A stretch of DNA of 64,000 nt from Pseudo-nitzschia pungens (taxonomy: Eukaryota > Bacillariophyta > Bacillariophyceae > Bacillariales > Bacillariaceae). The notes below the pieces were generated by a model that saw only the letters and a program-made list of their open reading frames with translations, did no database searches and was not told the DNA's origin. Position 1 is the first letter of the stretch; each line of letters starts with the position of its first letter. The position numbers and the translations under genes were made by a program. The DNA is taken from NCBI GenBank assembly GCA_037355855.1, contig CM074765.1:868001-932000 (forward strand), in the 5' to 3' direction. Shown in pieces: positions 1-10,632 of this stretch.

Positions 1-1
1 C

Positions 2-682
2 GAACACTTTTCTATGGACTGCAAATGCAAGGACGATAATCAAAATCTCAGTGGGTTGTACCATACTTTTTGCAACGATGGTTACAAAGTCATCGACACC
101 GATGGGACGGAATACATTGACACGAAACACTACATTTGCTTGAGAGATAATTACGACTATAATGCACTGAATGCTCCCGACGAACCTCTGATCTGTGCTG
201 CAAACACCAATTACGGATATACCTTTGATGAAAGTACGGGAGCCGAAATATCGTTCCAGAATACCATTGTGTACGGGGAAGACAGTACAAGATGGAGCGG
301 AACGAGCATTCTCTTTCGTTCGTATCCAGAAGGGGAAGGCCCGTACTGTCAGGTATGGGTCGATGGCGAACAGTGTGAGGAGTGCATCCCTGCCGATTGT
401 GGGGGCGGAGACGACGGTAGGGATCAAGATGGATTTGTAATCTCCTGCCGAAATCTGAACAATCGACACGGGAGCTACCATCAAGGGTACACCTTTGACA
501 GCTGCACGGATAACGCACGCTCGTCCAGAGAACGACGAGACAAGAACGGCTATTTAGAGATCTTTCATGCCGCCGTGGATCGATCAATTGTGGAGTGCTA
601 CGACGACCAGAGTTGCACCACCGGGCAGCTTCCGATATTTTTGAAATTCCTCCAAACTGCACCAGAATGGTATCGTGCCTGA
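2..682 (+). CDS. Cysteine-rich protein, truncated by the window start
   Basis: The reading frame is open at the left edge of the window, so the visible 226 residues are probably the C-terminal part of a longer protein; an ATG occurs at 14, but nothing marks it as the true start. The sequence is acidic and rich in Cys (about 15) with many Tyr, Gly and Asp, and has no membrane segment. The Cys spacing (for example CxxC near residue 120 followed by a GGGDD stretch) suggests a disulphide-stabilised secreted or lumenal domain. A motif resembling GYTFD occurs twice (GYTFDES and GYTFDSC), so the protein may contain two copies of one small domain. I do not recognise a family and assign no function. 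It ends with TGA at 680-682. Coding nature is supported by an uninterrupted frame with balanced composition. Confidence 0.65.
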   Translation, partial: EHFSMDCKCKDDNQNLSGLYHTFCNDGYKVIDTDGTEYIDTKHYICLRDNYDYNALNAPDEPLICAANTNYGYTFDESTGAEISFQNTIVYGEDSTRWSGTSILFRSYPEGEGPYCQVWVDGEQCEECIPADCGGGDDGRDQDGFVISCRNLNNRHGSYHQGYTFDSCTDNARSSRERRDKNGYLEIFHAAVDRSIVECYDDQSCTTGQLPIFLKFLQTAPEWYRA

Positions 683-1342
683 TGTGGGGAAACGTCTGCC
701 ACGAAGCTAGTGATCTCGTGCTTCGCTAAATCATGTACTACTTAGAATTTTTCAATACTAAAGTATAATTCACAACCCACCGTAGATCATGGACCAGGTA
801 AAAGCGAGAAACAGAGATAGCAGTATTTGCTTACAATGTAAATTATTCCTCGGGTTTGCTGTGAAACGGAAAGATGTTCTGTAGGTTGCCAAGATCAAGG
901 CTGCCAAGAGAATGAATGGTACGAAATACTTCAATAGTAGAAGTCGTGTTTTGCTATCATAAATTCTACTTGTAAAAATTATTTTTGTTAAATCAATGGT
1001 AAAGAGATTCCTCACAAAATCTAATCTACATTCATTTACGAAATCAATTTACCCACCCGAGAACTTCAAAAAGGTTGAATAAAAGAAAATACCTTCGTCA
1101 CCGTGTCCAACGACTTCAGCGAATGCTGATGCCGTGTCCAGCGACTTCAGCGAAAAATATGATGATCGCCTAGGACTAACCCATACATTTTTGAGGTTTG
1201 AGGCACGGGAAACTCCACCGGGATTGGAAGAGATCCATTTTCAGAGCTTTATATGCGAAAAACGGCTGGAAAAGAAACAAACTGCTGCACTCTTTCTAGC
1301 CTTTGCGGAGCCCCGTTTTGTCCACAGGTGTTGCTTTGTGGA
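683..1342. other. Spacer between convergent genes
   Basis: No convincing gene. A minus-strand frame at 770-1015 encodes about 80 residues with two hydrophobic stretches ending in a Trp-Ser-Met-Ile-Tyr-Gly-Gly-Leu tail, but it has no ATG at its start and is too short to support. A nearly exact 22-nt phrase (gtgtccaacgacttcagcga / gtgtccagcgacttcagcga) is tandemly repeated at about 1103 and 1134. Confidence 0.5.
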
Positions 1343-2602
1343 TTAGCGTCTGCCAAAAATATCGTCGAGACTGCTTCGAGCAATGAGATCCCGGTTTTCG
1401 GGTCCCGGTCCTGCGGTCCACAAGCTTATGACACTTTGTTCCTCCGCGGAAGCCGCAGCCTTGCGGCTTTTCTTCTTTCGCTTGTTGGCAGTACTTTGTT
1501 CCTGGTCGTCGTCTTCGCACGTGCTCTCCGTATCTTCTTGTGGAAGGGATTTCTGGATGCTCTGCTCGTCATCGGAGCTCTCATCATCATAGTACGATGC
1601 TCGTCGCCGACAACAACCATCTCTCTCTTTGTCACCATTTTTGTGGCGCGCTAGCAGGCACGACGTTTGCAGGAGGTAAACAATCGAGGCCAACCACCAT
1701 ACACCATAGGATCCAATCTCTAGATATTCGTACGGAAATGGAACCCAGTCGGTGGCGTCAAAGAGATACAAATAACTCATGGTAATCACACCTATCGTCG
1801 CCAGGAAGAAGAGGAAATCCCCGAGAAGGCGTGTGCAAGACATTCCCGTCATACCACGCGTGGAAGACGATCGCCACAGCAACATTGTGGCTGCGTGCAA
1901 GGCAAACAAATGGACGGCCACGCAGTAGAAGCAATCGGACAAAAATGGTGTGGTCCTGACGAGGGCACTCGAAAGCATGGCAAAGACGGCTGCCAGGCAC
2001 ATCATGGCGCAGGGAATCTTGTCGCTGACGCTGGTAGCAGTGGCAAAGAAGCGGAGAAATCCCGCCGCAAACATGAGCACTGCTGCAGAAAATCCGTAGA
2101 GAATGTGAAGCGTGATCTGCGAGAAGACTACCTGGTCTTCCAGGAACAAGTTGTTGTTGTTGCTCTTGCTCCAAGTGCTGTTGGCAACCCGATTTGTGTC
2201 CTCTCCGTTGCTATCACTGACGTCGGTGAATTCAGAGATCAGAAATTCCTTCGCCTGACTGATGACCAGCCAGAGGTACATGGTGGAACCAAAAAAGAAA
2301 CTCAGATCACCCAGAAATTCCGTGCAAAGCCCGAGGCGTTCGTTGTTGCGCTCCCGCTGCCGGTTCAGGAGCTCTTCGATGTATCCTTCGTCCTCTTCGG
2401 TGTTGTTCTGGTTGATTTCGTTGGCGTAACTTCGGTTTATAAACCCGTTTGAATCCACGTAGGCTCCGGCTCGGTTGGATTCCACGTCGTAGTTGTTGCC
2501 ATCTCGCTGTTGGGATGACGAAGGGTCGAACGAATTCGCGTTTCCTCCCTCTTTTCGACGTTTGCGTTGCTCTTGTTGCTGTTTGCGGTTGCTCATCTTC
2601 AT
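1343..2602 (-). CDS. Predicted six-pass membrane protein of unknown function
   Basis: A single-exon frame of 419 residues starting at the ATG at 2602 (an in-frame GTG six codons upstream is not a likely start). The N-terminal 100 residues are polar, Gln/Asn/Arg-rich and probably cytosolic. About six hydrophobic segments follow between roughly residues 105 and 335, with conserved-looking aromatic and small residues. The C-terminal 90 residues are acidic, then strongly basic (KRKKKSRK), and probably disordered. I cannot match it to a transporter or channel family; no catalytic motif is visible. Length, clean frame and alternating hydrophobic pattern make it a real gene. It converges on the partial gene at the left edge and diverges from the ModF-like gene to its right. 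Confidence 0.8.
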   Translation of the reverse strand: MKMSNRKQQQEQRKRRKEGGNANSFDPSSSQQRDGNNYDVESNRAGAYVDSNGFINRSYANEINQNNTEEDEGYIEELLNRQRERNNERLGLCTEFLGDLSFFFGSTMYLWLVISQAKEFLISEFTDVSDSNGEDTNRVANSTWSKSNNNNLFLEDQVVFSQITLHILYGFSAAVLMFAAGFLRFFATATSVSDKIPCAMMCLAAVFAMLSSALVRTTPFLSDCFYCVAVHLFALHAATMLLWRSSSTRGMTGMSCTRLLGDFLFFLATIGVITMSYLYLFDATDWVPFPYEYLEIGSYGVWWLASIVYLLQTSCLLARHKNGDKERDGCCRRRASYYDDESSDDEQSIQKSLPQEDTESTCEDDDQEQSTANKRKKKSRKAAASAEEQSVISLWTAGPGPENRDLIARSSLDDIFGRR

Positions 2603-3412
2603 GTTCTTCGGTGGTTCCACTTCTTGGAATTAATGAGATTTGCTTACGTGTAATACACGGCTAAGATTACCAAGAGTGATGGATATCGAAGCTCCGAAAC
2701 AATTCTAACGCACGAGTGTGTACGGTTTCGATTACATACTTTTCGATTTGATCCCTTGACAACTGCCGAAAGTCGAAGGCGTGAATGTCCCAGTAAGACG
2801 ATTGATTCATTACGGGTACCGTACGGTATTCATACCGAACTCGGTATCTTTTCTTGGTATCAGAGTCGTTGCGTCCAAGATAAAAGTACCGTTGATTCAA
2901 CAAGCCGGTACCGGTACGAGCATCCTCCAAAGATGACCATTCAAAACCCGAATTTATCAAAATCAGTCGGTATCATTTTCAATTTTTTGAAGGAGAGCGC
3001 GCAGTCTTGTTGCGTACAAGTATATACTGGTAAATGTTACAGTCAACGTGAAAACAGTTGTTGTTTCAAAAAAATCCTAAGTAACGTTCCAACTTTTGTC
3101 TCTCGATTTGAATTTTCTAACGGTCAAAATCCTTTCATTTCTTGACTCTTTCGATTCAAACTTCAGTCATCATGCTGCAACTAGCTGAACATAAGCCCAT
3201 TTAAAATGTTCCCGTCGCCAGTTCAAACAAAATTGCGCGAAACGACATGAACCTTTTTTGTTTTCATGTTGCACATCTCCGTTGGAACGTAGGCAATCCG
3301 AGTTCGGAGTCCTCGCTGCGTAACCTTACGGTAGAGAGGACGGATATGCGAAACCGCGAGCCAAAGGAAGTCCAAAAGAAAGTACGCACATGGTGGAAAG
3401 TTTGCAAATGAT
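2603..3412. other. Divergent spacer, shared upstream region
   Basis: Upstream region of both the membrane-protein gene (-) and the ModF-like gene (+). It holds several copies of the TACGGTA/CGGTACCG-type words that recur in the spacers of this window (for example around 2815-2835 and 2905-2920). A minus-strand frame at 2667-2960 consists partly of these words and is not supported as a gene. Confidence 0.5.
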
Positions 3413-5829
3413 ATGACCAAACACCGAATCTTACTGCTGCGACCGGTGGCGAGCTGCTGCTCGTTGCTGGTGCAGAAACTAGATCGTTCGTCGTGCACTG
3501 CTCTTCTGCGATGGGCAACACCGACGCGCAGCGTACCGCTGCAACCAGCGTTGGCACTGCGACTTTCTCCGCTGATCGGGAGGATCCATGCAGCATCATT
3601 TAGCACTGCCAATACGAAAACAAACCGGACACCGAAGTCTCGGTCTACTCTTGTGAAATTCACCCATGCCCGCATGAAATATCCCGACAACTTTTCAAAT
3701 AAGAAAGGTTCCACCAGCACTGCATCCGACACGGCTGAGAATAGTATCAGAACGGACCTTGAGATTCGCCAATATTTTCCTTCGGAACTCGTGCTGGATG
3801 ATTTTTCGATATCACTGCCAAACTTATCTGTGCATTTCTCCCACGACGACGACGACGACTGCGACGCCGTCAGATACAAACGAAGAACTCAGTGGTGGAA
3901 TTGCCATTATTGGCAGGAACGGTTCGGGGAAAACATTGTTGGGAAAGGCTATCCTCGCAGAAGCAGCCGCTGCAACGAGTCGAGAAAATCCCTACGTTTC
4001 AGTCCGGGAGCCTCGAGATTGTGCGGGAAACCAACTCGAAACCGGCCATCGACCGGGAAAACCGCCACCTCCGTGGACGTGCCGGGAGCGCTGTTCCGAG
4101 GGCAACTTCCAGCGTCACGGTGGCCCATGTGTCCTTTGATTCGCACAAGCATCTCTTGGAGGAGAAGGACGAGCGAACCGGAAACACCGTGACGGCCTTC
4201 AAGACGATTGCCCTGCGGGGAAACGCTCCGGGACGATTGAACCCCGCGGCCCGTTTTTTGGTGGTCCGCTTTGGACTCTATCCCCTCCTGCACCGAACGG
4301 TTGATACCTTGTCGACGGGGGAAATCCGCAAGGTGCTGCTGGTACGGGCCCTCTCTCAGAAACCGCAGCTGTTGCTGCTGGACAATGCGTTCGACGGCTT
4401 GGACGTGCCCTCCCGGAAAGTCCTGCAAGAAATAATCTCCAAGACGCTCCGGGGCTTTTCCAACGACCTCTTGGTTCAGGGAGTTTCCTCCAAGGATACC
4501 GCCGATAGCACGCAGGTTGTTTTGATGACGCATCGGGCCGAGGAATTAGGACGAGATTCGAGAGTTGGATACGGTTGCGTGGTGGGGTCCGGACAGTGAA
4601 ACCGATAGCTGTCACGAGGCTACCCATTCCTGGAGGGTTCTCCGTCGCCAAAATCTTGGGAATGATTTCCACGAAGGCAGCAACAGCAATGGAGTGGATA
4701 ATAGTCACTCGGGCGACAACGAGGACTTCAACCACTGCCACAGATGGCTCCTGTGGTTGGGCGTCGGGCAACGAGGTTTTGCATCGTGCGATGGGATCGA
4801 ATTCGGTATTTTCCGAGTCGGATGAAACTGCTAGTTGCGTGGATTGGGGAGATGAAGCCGGGTTGCCGTGCAGGGATAGTGTGCGAGAGTGGTGGGCTTT
4901 TGACGAAAAGAATAGCGCCGGAATCGAAACCGACGTCGATGAGACACTCGTGTCCTCCGAAAGCGGCGTGGACGAGGATGTTCTAGTGGAGGCGAAAGAT
5001 TTTACCGTTCGAAAGGGAGATGCAACGTTGCTGAAAAGCTTGTCTTGGACCGTCCGGAAACGAGAGCGTTGGATTGTTGGCGGAGGGAACGGTGCCGGGA
5101 AGTCCACACTGAGTCGCCTTTTGGCCTTGTCACCAACTCGAGGTGCCGAGGATGAAAACGGCAAGAACAACTCCGAAAAGGAAGGTCGAGACGAATCAAC
5201 GGAAAGTGCTGGATCGCGGTTGCAGATTTTGCCGAAATGTGATCCAGACGATCCGCGAGCGGTTGTTGGGTGGGTATCTACAGAAAGTCACATGCTACAA
5301 CAGCAACAACAGCAACAACAGCCATCCAAAGACGATAAAAAACCAGACAACCCAACAACCAGAGAGTTTCTTTTGAATTCATGCCAACAATGCCTCTTGG
5401 GAAAAGGTCATTCTTCCGGTGCTCGAATGGCTCGGCATTGCAGACCATTCTAGATCGGATGCTCTGCGTGATCCTCGCGTCGATGATCCTCTCGCGACAC
5501 ACATTGCGTTGGATCGACCCTTCCACCAGTTGTCACAGGGGGAACAAAAACTGGTCATGATTGCAGCTGCCCTTGCCCTTCGACCGCCCCTCCTGGTTTT
5601 GGACGAGCCTTGTCAGGGACTGGATCCGATCAATCGAAAGCGTCTGTTGCAGGCGGTGGAAGGAATCTGTCGATCTACCGACATGGCGCTGATCTACATT
5701 ACCCATCACTTGGAAGAGGAACTAATGCCCAGCATATCCAATGCTCTCCATCTCAAGGACCGTCGCGCGGTCTACAGCGGTTCAATCATTGGTTATTCCC
5801 CAGATGACTACGTCGATGACAGTGAATGA
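3413..5829 (+). CDS. ModF/PhrA-like ABC protein with two ATPase domains; reading frame broken at several sites
   Basis: Two ABC ATPase domains in tandem with no membrane domain, as in bacterial ModF (PhrA). Domain 1 has Walker A GRNGSGKT (about 3913), signature LSTGE (about 4312) and the phrase AFDGLD with SRKVLQ after Walker B, closely matching E. coli ModF. Domain 2 has Walker [11 protein letters not shown] (about 5086), LSQGE (about 5536), Walker B LLVLDEP followed by CQGLDPINR, and H-loop THH. The Arg-rich, acid-poor N-terminus (residues 1-65) resembles a mitochondrial presequence. In domain 1 the catalytic Glu after Walker B is Asn (LLLLDNAF), so hydrolysis may be confined to site 2. The coding sequence changes frame near 3840-3890, 3990-4010, 4545, within 4600-4980 and near 5389; each change is compatible with one surplus base. 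About 800 residues if corrected. It could be an assembly artefact or an early pseudogene. A CAA/CAG run (about 5299) encodes poly-Gln. Confidence 0.78.
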
Positions 5830-6730
5830 ATGATTGAATGATTGAATGAAGAATGAACAAAAGGCAGCAATGATACTTTCGTTGAATACGGTGTTCAATC
5901 AGCAATCACGCAATGGCACGAGGGGAAACTTAGAGCTAATAGAATAAAAAATAATAATGGAATAGTGATACTACACGTACCGATACTCCACCAATCTGAT
6001 CAGAGTTTGTGATGCTGTTATTGCTCTCATTGTCGAGATGTGAATCATGACCTTAAACCCAAAGACAAGGATTTCAAACTGGGATGCGAACGAAACATCT
6101 TCAATCTATCTTCGAGTCTTGCCTCCTCATCGCCCACATGTCTGTTTTGATTGTGATGATTGAACGATACCTTTTCGAGTATGATTACGTACGTACGTAC
6201 GTCCATATTACTTATTGCTGTACGGTATTTTGAGATTTACTAGTATTTTTTATTCGTACGATTAAAGCGAAGGTCATACCGTATTACCGGGTACAAGTAC
6301 TCGTACCGGTAGGATAAGCAAACCCGACATACGGTACCGGTAGCGCATCTGTATTGTCAAAATTGTGACCGTTTTCGAGTTTGGATTGTTTACGAGCACG
6401 ACTACGGGAAGTAACTAGTAGTACCTTGTACGTTCAATTGTACTGGACTGCACGTAAACAACGCGTACTCCTACACATCTCTTCCTTTTTCTACTGCACC
6501 GCATTCAGCAACCATCACACGAAAGAAAATACCCCTAATAAACACTTCGTAGTGTTTTGTACCAAGTAACCTTACTTCGTAACCTTACTCGAGCTATGAC
6601 CCGTCACTCTCGGCAAAGCATTTACGAAGCAAAAAGTACAATCGGAAACTCGACAAGGGGAACAAACCAATAAGCCCGTCCTCTCCGTAACTTCTTGGAC
6701 AATCAAGGACAACCAGCAATACAGACCAGA
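5830..6730. other. Intergenic region upstream of the GlcNAc transferase gene
   Basis: No gene seen. It starts with a short (TGAA/TGAT) repeat directly after the stop codon of the preceding gene, includes a (TACG)n tract at about 6186-6202, and carries several TACGGTA/ACCGGTA words near 6220-6345. The last 200 bases before the start at 6731 are probably promoter and 5-prime leader. Confidence 0.5.
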
Positions 6731-8722
6731 ATGATCCCCAGCGGCGCAGCACCGAACAGCAATGGCAGCGAGGGAAAACGTCCGCGCCGGAGTCGCGAAG
6801 AACGAAAAAAACGGGCCGCGAGCCGTCGAGCGCCGACGTCGATCAATACGATCGTCTTCAATCCCTTCTTCGTGATGCTGCTGGGATTGGCGGTGATTTC
6901 GTGCCTGATTTCCTTCTTCCTGGTGCTTTCCCATCCGGAGGGCTCCCAACCCGCGGCGGACGTGGAACCAAAGCACGCCGTGCCGTTGCAAAAACGACTG
7001 AGCGAAGCGCAACAACTCGACGTGATCCAACACGGGTACGACAAGGATAGATTGATGCAGGCAGTGAAAGACGACAAACCGACTCCGACCGATGCTGCCG
7101 ACGATGACGGCGGTGAAAACGAAAACGCGGGTGACGACGCAAATGGCGGTGACGACAATGCCAATTCCAATGACGAACCGATCGAAGAGATTGGAAAGAA
7201 GGACACACAAAAGCGAGAGAAAATGGCCAACCACGAACCCAAATTGACTCCGATCTATACCGATGTCAAGCCGTTCGATACGAGTCTCCCGACTCCGCAC
7301 CTGATTCCGAAGGTTCCTCCCCTTCCTATCTTCAACGAGGTGCCCAATGGCGAAGCTCTGATCGACGATTTGCTCCACAACAACAAACCCACCATTGCCG
7401 GGGTCACCGCGTTTCTCAATCGGTACCTCGAGAGACTGCACGAGCAAAACAAGAAAAACAGCAAAATCCAGCACAGAGACGCAACGGGCCAAAACATCGA
7501 CGAAATGTTCCTGGTCAACTCGTACTTTGATCTGACCATGAAGGAGCTGGAGCCACTCGAAAACGCCTACCGGGGCCGAACCATCTTTCCCGTTCGCGAC
7601 GACGATTCCTTGTACATTTCCCTCGCGGCCTTTCGCGAGCACCTGCTCGGGAAGTCTCTGATGAGTGCCTTTGACAAGGCCAAGGATCCCAGCAAACTCT
7701 TTTTCGGAGCCATTGTTCAGAACTGCTTTGGCCTCAACGGAACGGTCTGCAAAACCGGTCTGCAGGTGGTGGGAAAGGACAAAAACGGGAGAGACATGAC
7801 CTCGGTCAGTCCCAAACCGCCGGACGAGAACGGCATCGAAGAATTCTGCAAAAACCCAAAATACAAAAAGTATTGCGACAGCGGACAGGTCCGGGCCATC
7901 TACATCCACGACACGGACGCACTCGGACCGCAGACGGCCCGTTTCTACGCCAGCAAGCTCTGGGGAGGAGAAACCTATTTCATGCAGATGGATGCACACC
8001 TGGAGTTTGCCCCCCATTGGGACGAATTCTACATCAACGAAGCCAAGGCCTCCAAGAATTATCCCAAATCGGTCCTGTCGGCGTATCCGCCCGGCTTTCA
8101 GAAATACGACGGAGAGTACAAGGGCGGGACTCCGGGGGCCCGATTGTGCAGGGCCGTCTTTTCGGACAGCCCCGTGGAGCACCACATTCTTCGCATCAAC
8201 GCGGAGGGACAAACCCCCGCCAACGCCGAGAGGCCGACGCAGATCCCGTTCATCGCGGCCGGGTTTTTCTTCGCCCACGCCAGCTTTTTGATCGACGTGC
8301 CCTTTGATCCGTACGCGCCCTGGTGCTTCATGGGGGAAGAAATCGCCCTCAGCCTGCGGGCCTGGACCCACGGATGGAACATCTACGCCCCCCGCAAGAA
8401 CATGATCGCCCATCAATACCGACCGGGGCGGTTGGGCCTGCCCAAGTTCTGGGAATCCGTCGGGCGGGATTCCGGCCGGGCGTCGTTGAACACGCGTTTA
8501 CAGAAACACGTTCTGAGACGGGTCAAGTACATGCTCGGTTATCCCACCGACAGCGAGGAAGAAATCGCCAAGGACGGGGACTCGATCGCTCTCGCCCAAT
8601 TCGAGTATTATTCCCTGGGGCACGAACGAACCCTGGAAGATTACCTGCAATGGACCAGGATCGATCCCATCCACGAAAGGACCGGAAGGATGGACTGGTG
8701 TCTCGATTCGGCGATGGAGTAG
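6731..8722 (+). CDS. GlcNAc-transferase-family type II membrane protein (Skp1 GlcNAcT/Gnt1-like)
   Basis: An intact single-exon gene of 663 residues; the first ATG of the frame is at 6731. A basic cytosolic tail (residues 1-40, with RRSREERKKR) is followed by one membrane span (about 42-66) and a long acidic stem, a type II Golgi layout. The catalytic region starts near residue 260. It carries the hallmark of the GlcNAc glycosyltransferase family (Pfam GlcNAc, CAZy GT60): a stretch reading GPQTARFYASKLWGGETYF followed by MQMDAH, with the DAH metal/nucleotide-binding motif at about 420-422, then EFAPHWDE. C-terminal blocks such as FIAAGFFFAHASF and GEEIALSLRAWTHGW are also typical. In Dictyostelium, Gnt1 of this family adds GlcNAc to hydroxyproline of Skp1 in the cytosol; the membrane anchor here suggests secretory-pathway substrates instead, which is inference. 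The neighbours are unrelated. Confidence 0.9.
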   Translation: MIPSGAAPNSNGSEGKRPRRSREERKKRAASRRAPTSINTIVFNPFFVMLLGLAVISCLISFFLVLSHPEGSQPAADVEPKHAVPLQKRLSEAQQLDVIQHGYDKDRLMQAVKDDKPTPTDAADDDGGENENAGDDANGGDDNANSNDEPIEEIGKKDTQKREKMANHEPKLTPIYTDVKPFDTSLPTPHLIPKVPPLPIFNEVPNGEALIDDLLHNNKPTIAGVTAFLNRYLERLHEQNKKNSKIQHRDATGQNIDEMFLVNSYFDLTMKELEPLENAYRGRTIFPVRDDDSLYISLAAFREHLLGKSLMSAFDKAKDPSKLFFGAIVQNCFGLNGTVCKTGLQVVGKDKNGRDMTSVSPKPPDENGIEEFCKNPKYKKYCDSGQVRAIYIHDTDALGPQTARFYASKLWGGETYFMQMDAHLEFAPHWDEFYINEAKASKNYPKSVLSAYPPGFQKYDGEYKGGTPGARLCRAVFSDSPVEHHILRINAEGQTPANAERPTQIPFIAAGFFFAHASFLIDVPFDPYAPWCFMGEEIALSLRAWTHGWNIYAPRKNMIAHQYRPGRLGLPKFWESVGRDSGRASLNTRLQKHVLRRVKYMLGYPTDSEEEIAKDGDSIALAQFEYYSLGHERTLEDYLQWTRIDPIHERTGRMDWCLDSAME

Positions 8723-9035
8723 ATGCAGACGCAACAAGCAAGGATGCAAGCAAGCAAGAACTGGGATACCGTACGTCGGAACAGACATGGCCTCGACAAG
8801 CAAAGAAGCTACAGCCAGCGTTGTTTTCACTTCTGTTCCGGGAAGAGGCCATCTGCTGTTTACAAAATAATAATACTACAAAACTAACCATTATAGGACT
8901 GCATTTCGTATTGATTGAGTTTTCTGGAAGAAACAATCAACGGTCTATTTTGTTATGATTTGTGTTTGGTTTGGTTTTGTTTGCTGTGGTTTGCTGTGGT
9001 GTAAGAATGCACGCATAACATTCGCGGGCGACCGA
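8723..9035. other. Short convergent spacer
   Basis: About 310 bases between the stop of the GlcNAc transferase (+) and the stop of the flavodoxin-like gene (-). The right half is T/G-rich (tggtttggttttgtttgctgtggtttgctgtgg) and probably lies in 3-prime untranslated sequence. No gene is seen. Confidence 0.5.
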
Positions 9036-9548
9036 TCACGCATCCGCAAAACTCTTCCAGAAGACGTCCTTGATCCAGGGCTCGACCTCCGTAAGACCCG
9101 TTCGTTCGTCGGCCATTCCCAGCGGACACTGCCGTTTCCCGCCCAGAGCAGCCAGCCTGGCATCCAGTTGCTCCGCTGCCTGGTTGCAATCCTTGGCGGC
9201 CGTCGTTTGCCGGTCCAGCAACAGATTCGAATCGCCCAGTCCGAGAACGGCATAGGTCAGGTTGGCCGAAACCAGGAGATCGCTCGGGTGGGTCTTTCGC
9301 TTGAAGAAGCGAACGACGGATCCTCCCTCTTCGGTGGGAGCGGCATTCTCTATTGTCTGCAAGACAAAGCAGAGAACGACCTTGTCGTCCGCGTTGTCGC
9401 TCTTGTAGTCCAGCAAGGTTTTGGGCCGTTCCGAAGCGCACCGGAGCTCGACCTCGAACGCGCCACGAGACGGTTGGACGGCTTCGATTTGCTCCGCCAC
9501 GTCCCTCGCGAGTTCACCCCCGTGAACAACAATCACCCTTGTCACCAT
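9036..9548 (-). CDS. Stand-alone flavodoxin-like domain related to methionine synthase reductase N-terminus
   Basis: 170 residues from the ATG at 9548. The open frame extends upstream, but that part contains a run of Ile encoded by an ATT repeat and is probably not translated. The fold pattern is a flavodoxin-1 domain: beta-1 VTRVIVV, a strand VVLCFVL, the YAVLGLGDSN block, and a C-terminal GLTEVEPWI stretch that parallels the end of the flavodoxin domain in human methionine synthase reductase (GLELVVEPWI). The usual FMN phosphate loop (T/S-x-T-G-x) is shortened to HGGE, and the second FMN loop reads QTIENAAPTEEGG instead of STTGTGDPP, so FMN binding may be altered. No FAD/NADPH reductase half is present. 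Role: probably electron transfer or a flavin-dependent accessory protein; this is inference. Confidence 0.75.
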   Translation of the reverse strand: MVTRVIVVHGGELARDVAEQIEAVQPSRGAFEVELRCASERPKTLLDYKSDNADDKVVLCFVLQTIENAAPTEEGGSVVRFFKRKTHPSDLLVSANLTYAVLGLGDSNLLLDRQTTAAKDCNQAAEQLDARLAALGGKRQCPLGMADERTGLTEVEPWIKDVFWKSFADA

Positions 9549-9583
9549 CCTGCGATATATTCGTGTCTGCTGCTTCGTGCTTC

Positions 9584-9584
<1 letters not shown>

Positions 9585-9616
<32 letters not shown>
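9585..9616. repeat. (ATT)n microsatellite
   Basis: About ten uninterrupted TAT/ATT triplets lie 37 bases upstream of the flavodoxin-like start codon. They fall in its probable 5-prime leader or promoter and mimic a poly-Ile extension of the reading frame. Confidence 0.95.
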
Positions 9617-9617
<1 letters not shown>

Positions 9618-10632
9618 TTTTTGAGAATGTCTTTCCTGGTACTGTGTCCAGTTTCCCGTTCCCCAGAATGTTGATGAGTGTCCACCGAAAGTTGCCGGAA
9701 GGTAAACATCCGAGGCACGAAGCTTTTTGTTGCTTTTCATCCAACAAAATGCGTAAGGGTCCAGACGTGCGTCGCAAGCTGCGATGCACGTGCAAGAAAC
9801 ACGAACAAGCAACATTCCCTTTCTTCATGATCACTGTACGGTAATCTTAATCTTACCTTCCGTACCGTATCATGTGTGCTCACTAACCCCCAATGACCAA
9901 CCACAAATTAAAAATAAGAAGACTAAAATTCCTTTTCGTTCCCATCACCTGCTCTCAAAAATAATGATGGATGCCATTGTAAGAATGGGAACTACTAATT
10001 GCAACAATTATGTTGGGTGGACTCAAGGTATTAGGCACTTTCTGGTCCTACCAGTAGCGCTCACTGAACAAAATTGTGGTCCCCTCTGCTGCTGTTGTTG
10101 TTGCTGGCTAGTACGTCGTGTATCAAATACATGATAGCAAGAATGACAGCACCAGCCGATCCAGTAACACCAGCACCAATAAGAAGGGGATACCCCCATC
10201 AACAACTAGTTCTACTATTATACCCTGGACTGCATCAAATTCTTTTCGAAACAAAACATTGGTGGTGTTGCACGCCTGTAGTAGCCAAAATACTAGTGTC
10301 ACCACCAGTTCAAATTTGGTTGGGACGAGTTATAAACCCCAAAATTAAATCCTGCTGGCTCCTTGGTGGTGACTCTTAGTCACGTTTTAAAAAATTTTCA
10401 CTTCATCATGCATCCCTCGCCACTAGCATGGGAAGAAAGCATTCACACACTGAAATGAAATAGAAATTTGTCTAATATACTATTCTGGTAGGAATATCAG
10501 CCTATCTTTTGATCCAAGAAGTACTAGCTAGAACTAGTACTATTAGTCTTTTTTTCTCTACTCAAAGCTTCGAATCAAAAAAGAGAAATTCTTCAAAATT
10601 CCCCAACTAAACTAATCAACACCGCTATTTTT
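9617..10632. other. Gene-free spacer with ACTAGT-type repeats
   Basis: No gene seen. CAA/CAG-type short repeats occur near 10085-10110, and ACTAGTACTATTAG-like words near 10528-10545 resemble the islands at 18, 30, 44 and 62 kb. TACGGTA words lie near 9837-9868. The right end is the 3-prime side of the PP1 gene. Confidence 0.5.

Noticed and set aside
3840..5400. Very short introns as the cause of the ModF frame changes
   Set aside because: No GT-AG pair of the required length (1 modulo 3) was found at the one site examined base by base (3830-3893), and the conserved blocks at the other sites are contiguous apart from one base.
6572..8416. 614-codon minus-strand frame opposite the GlcNAc transferase
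   Set aside because: A shadow frame: Val/Gly/Arg-rich, no domain, while the plus strand carries a complete known family.
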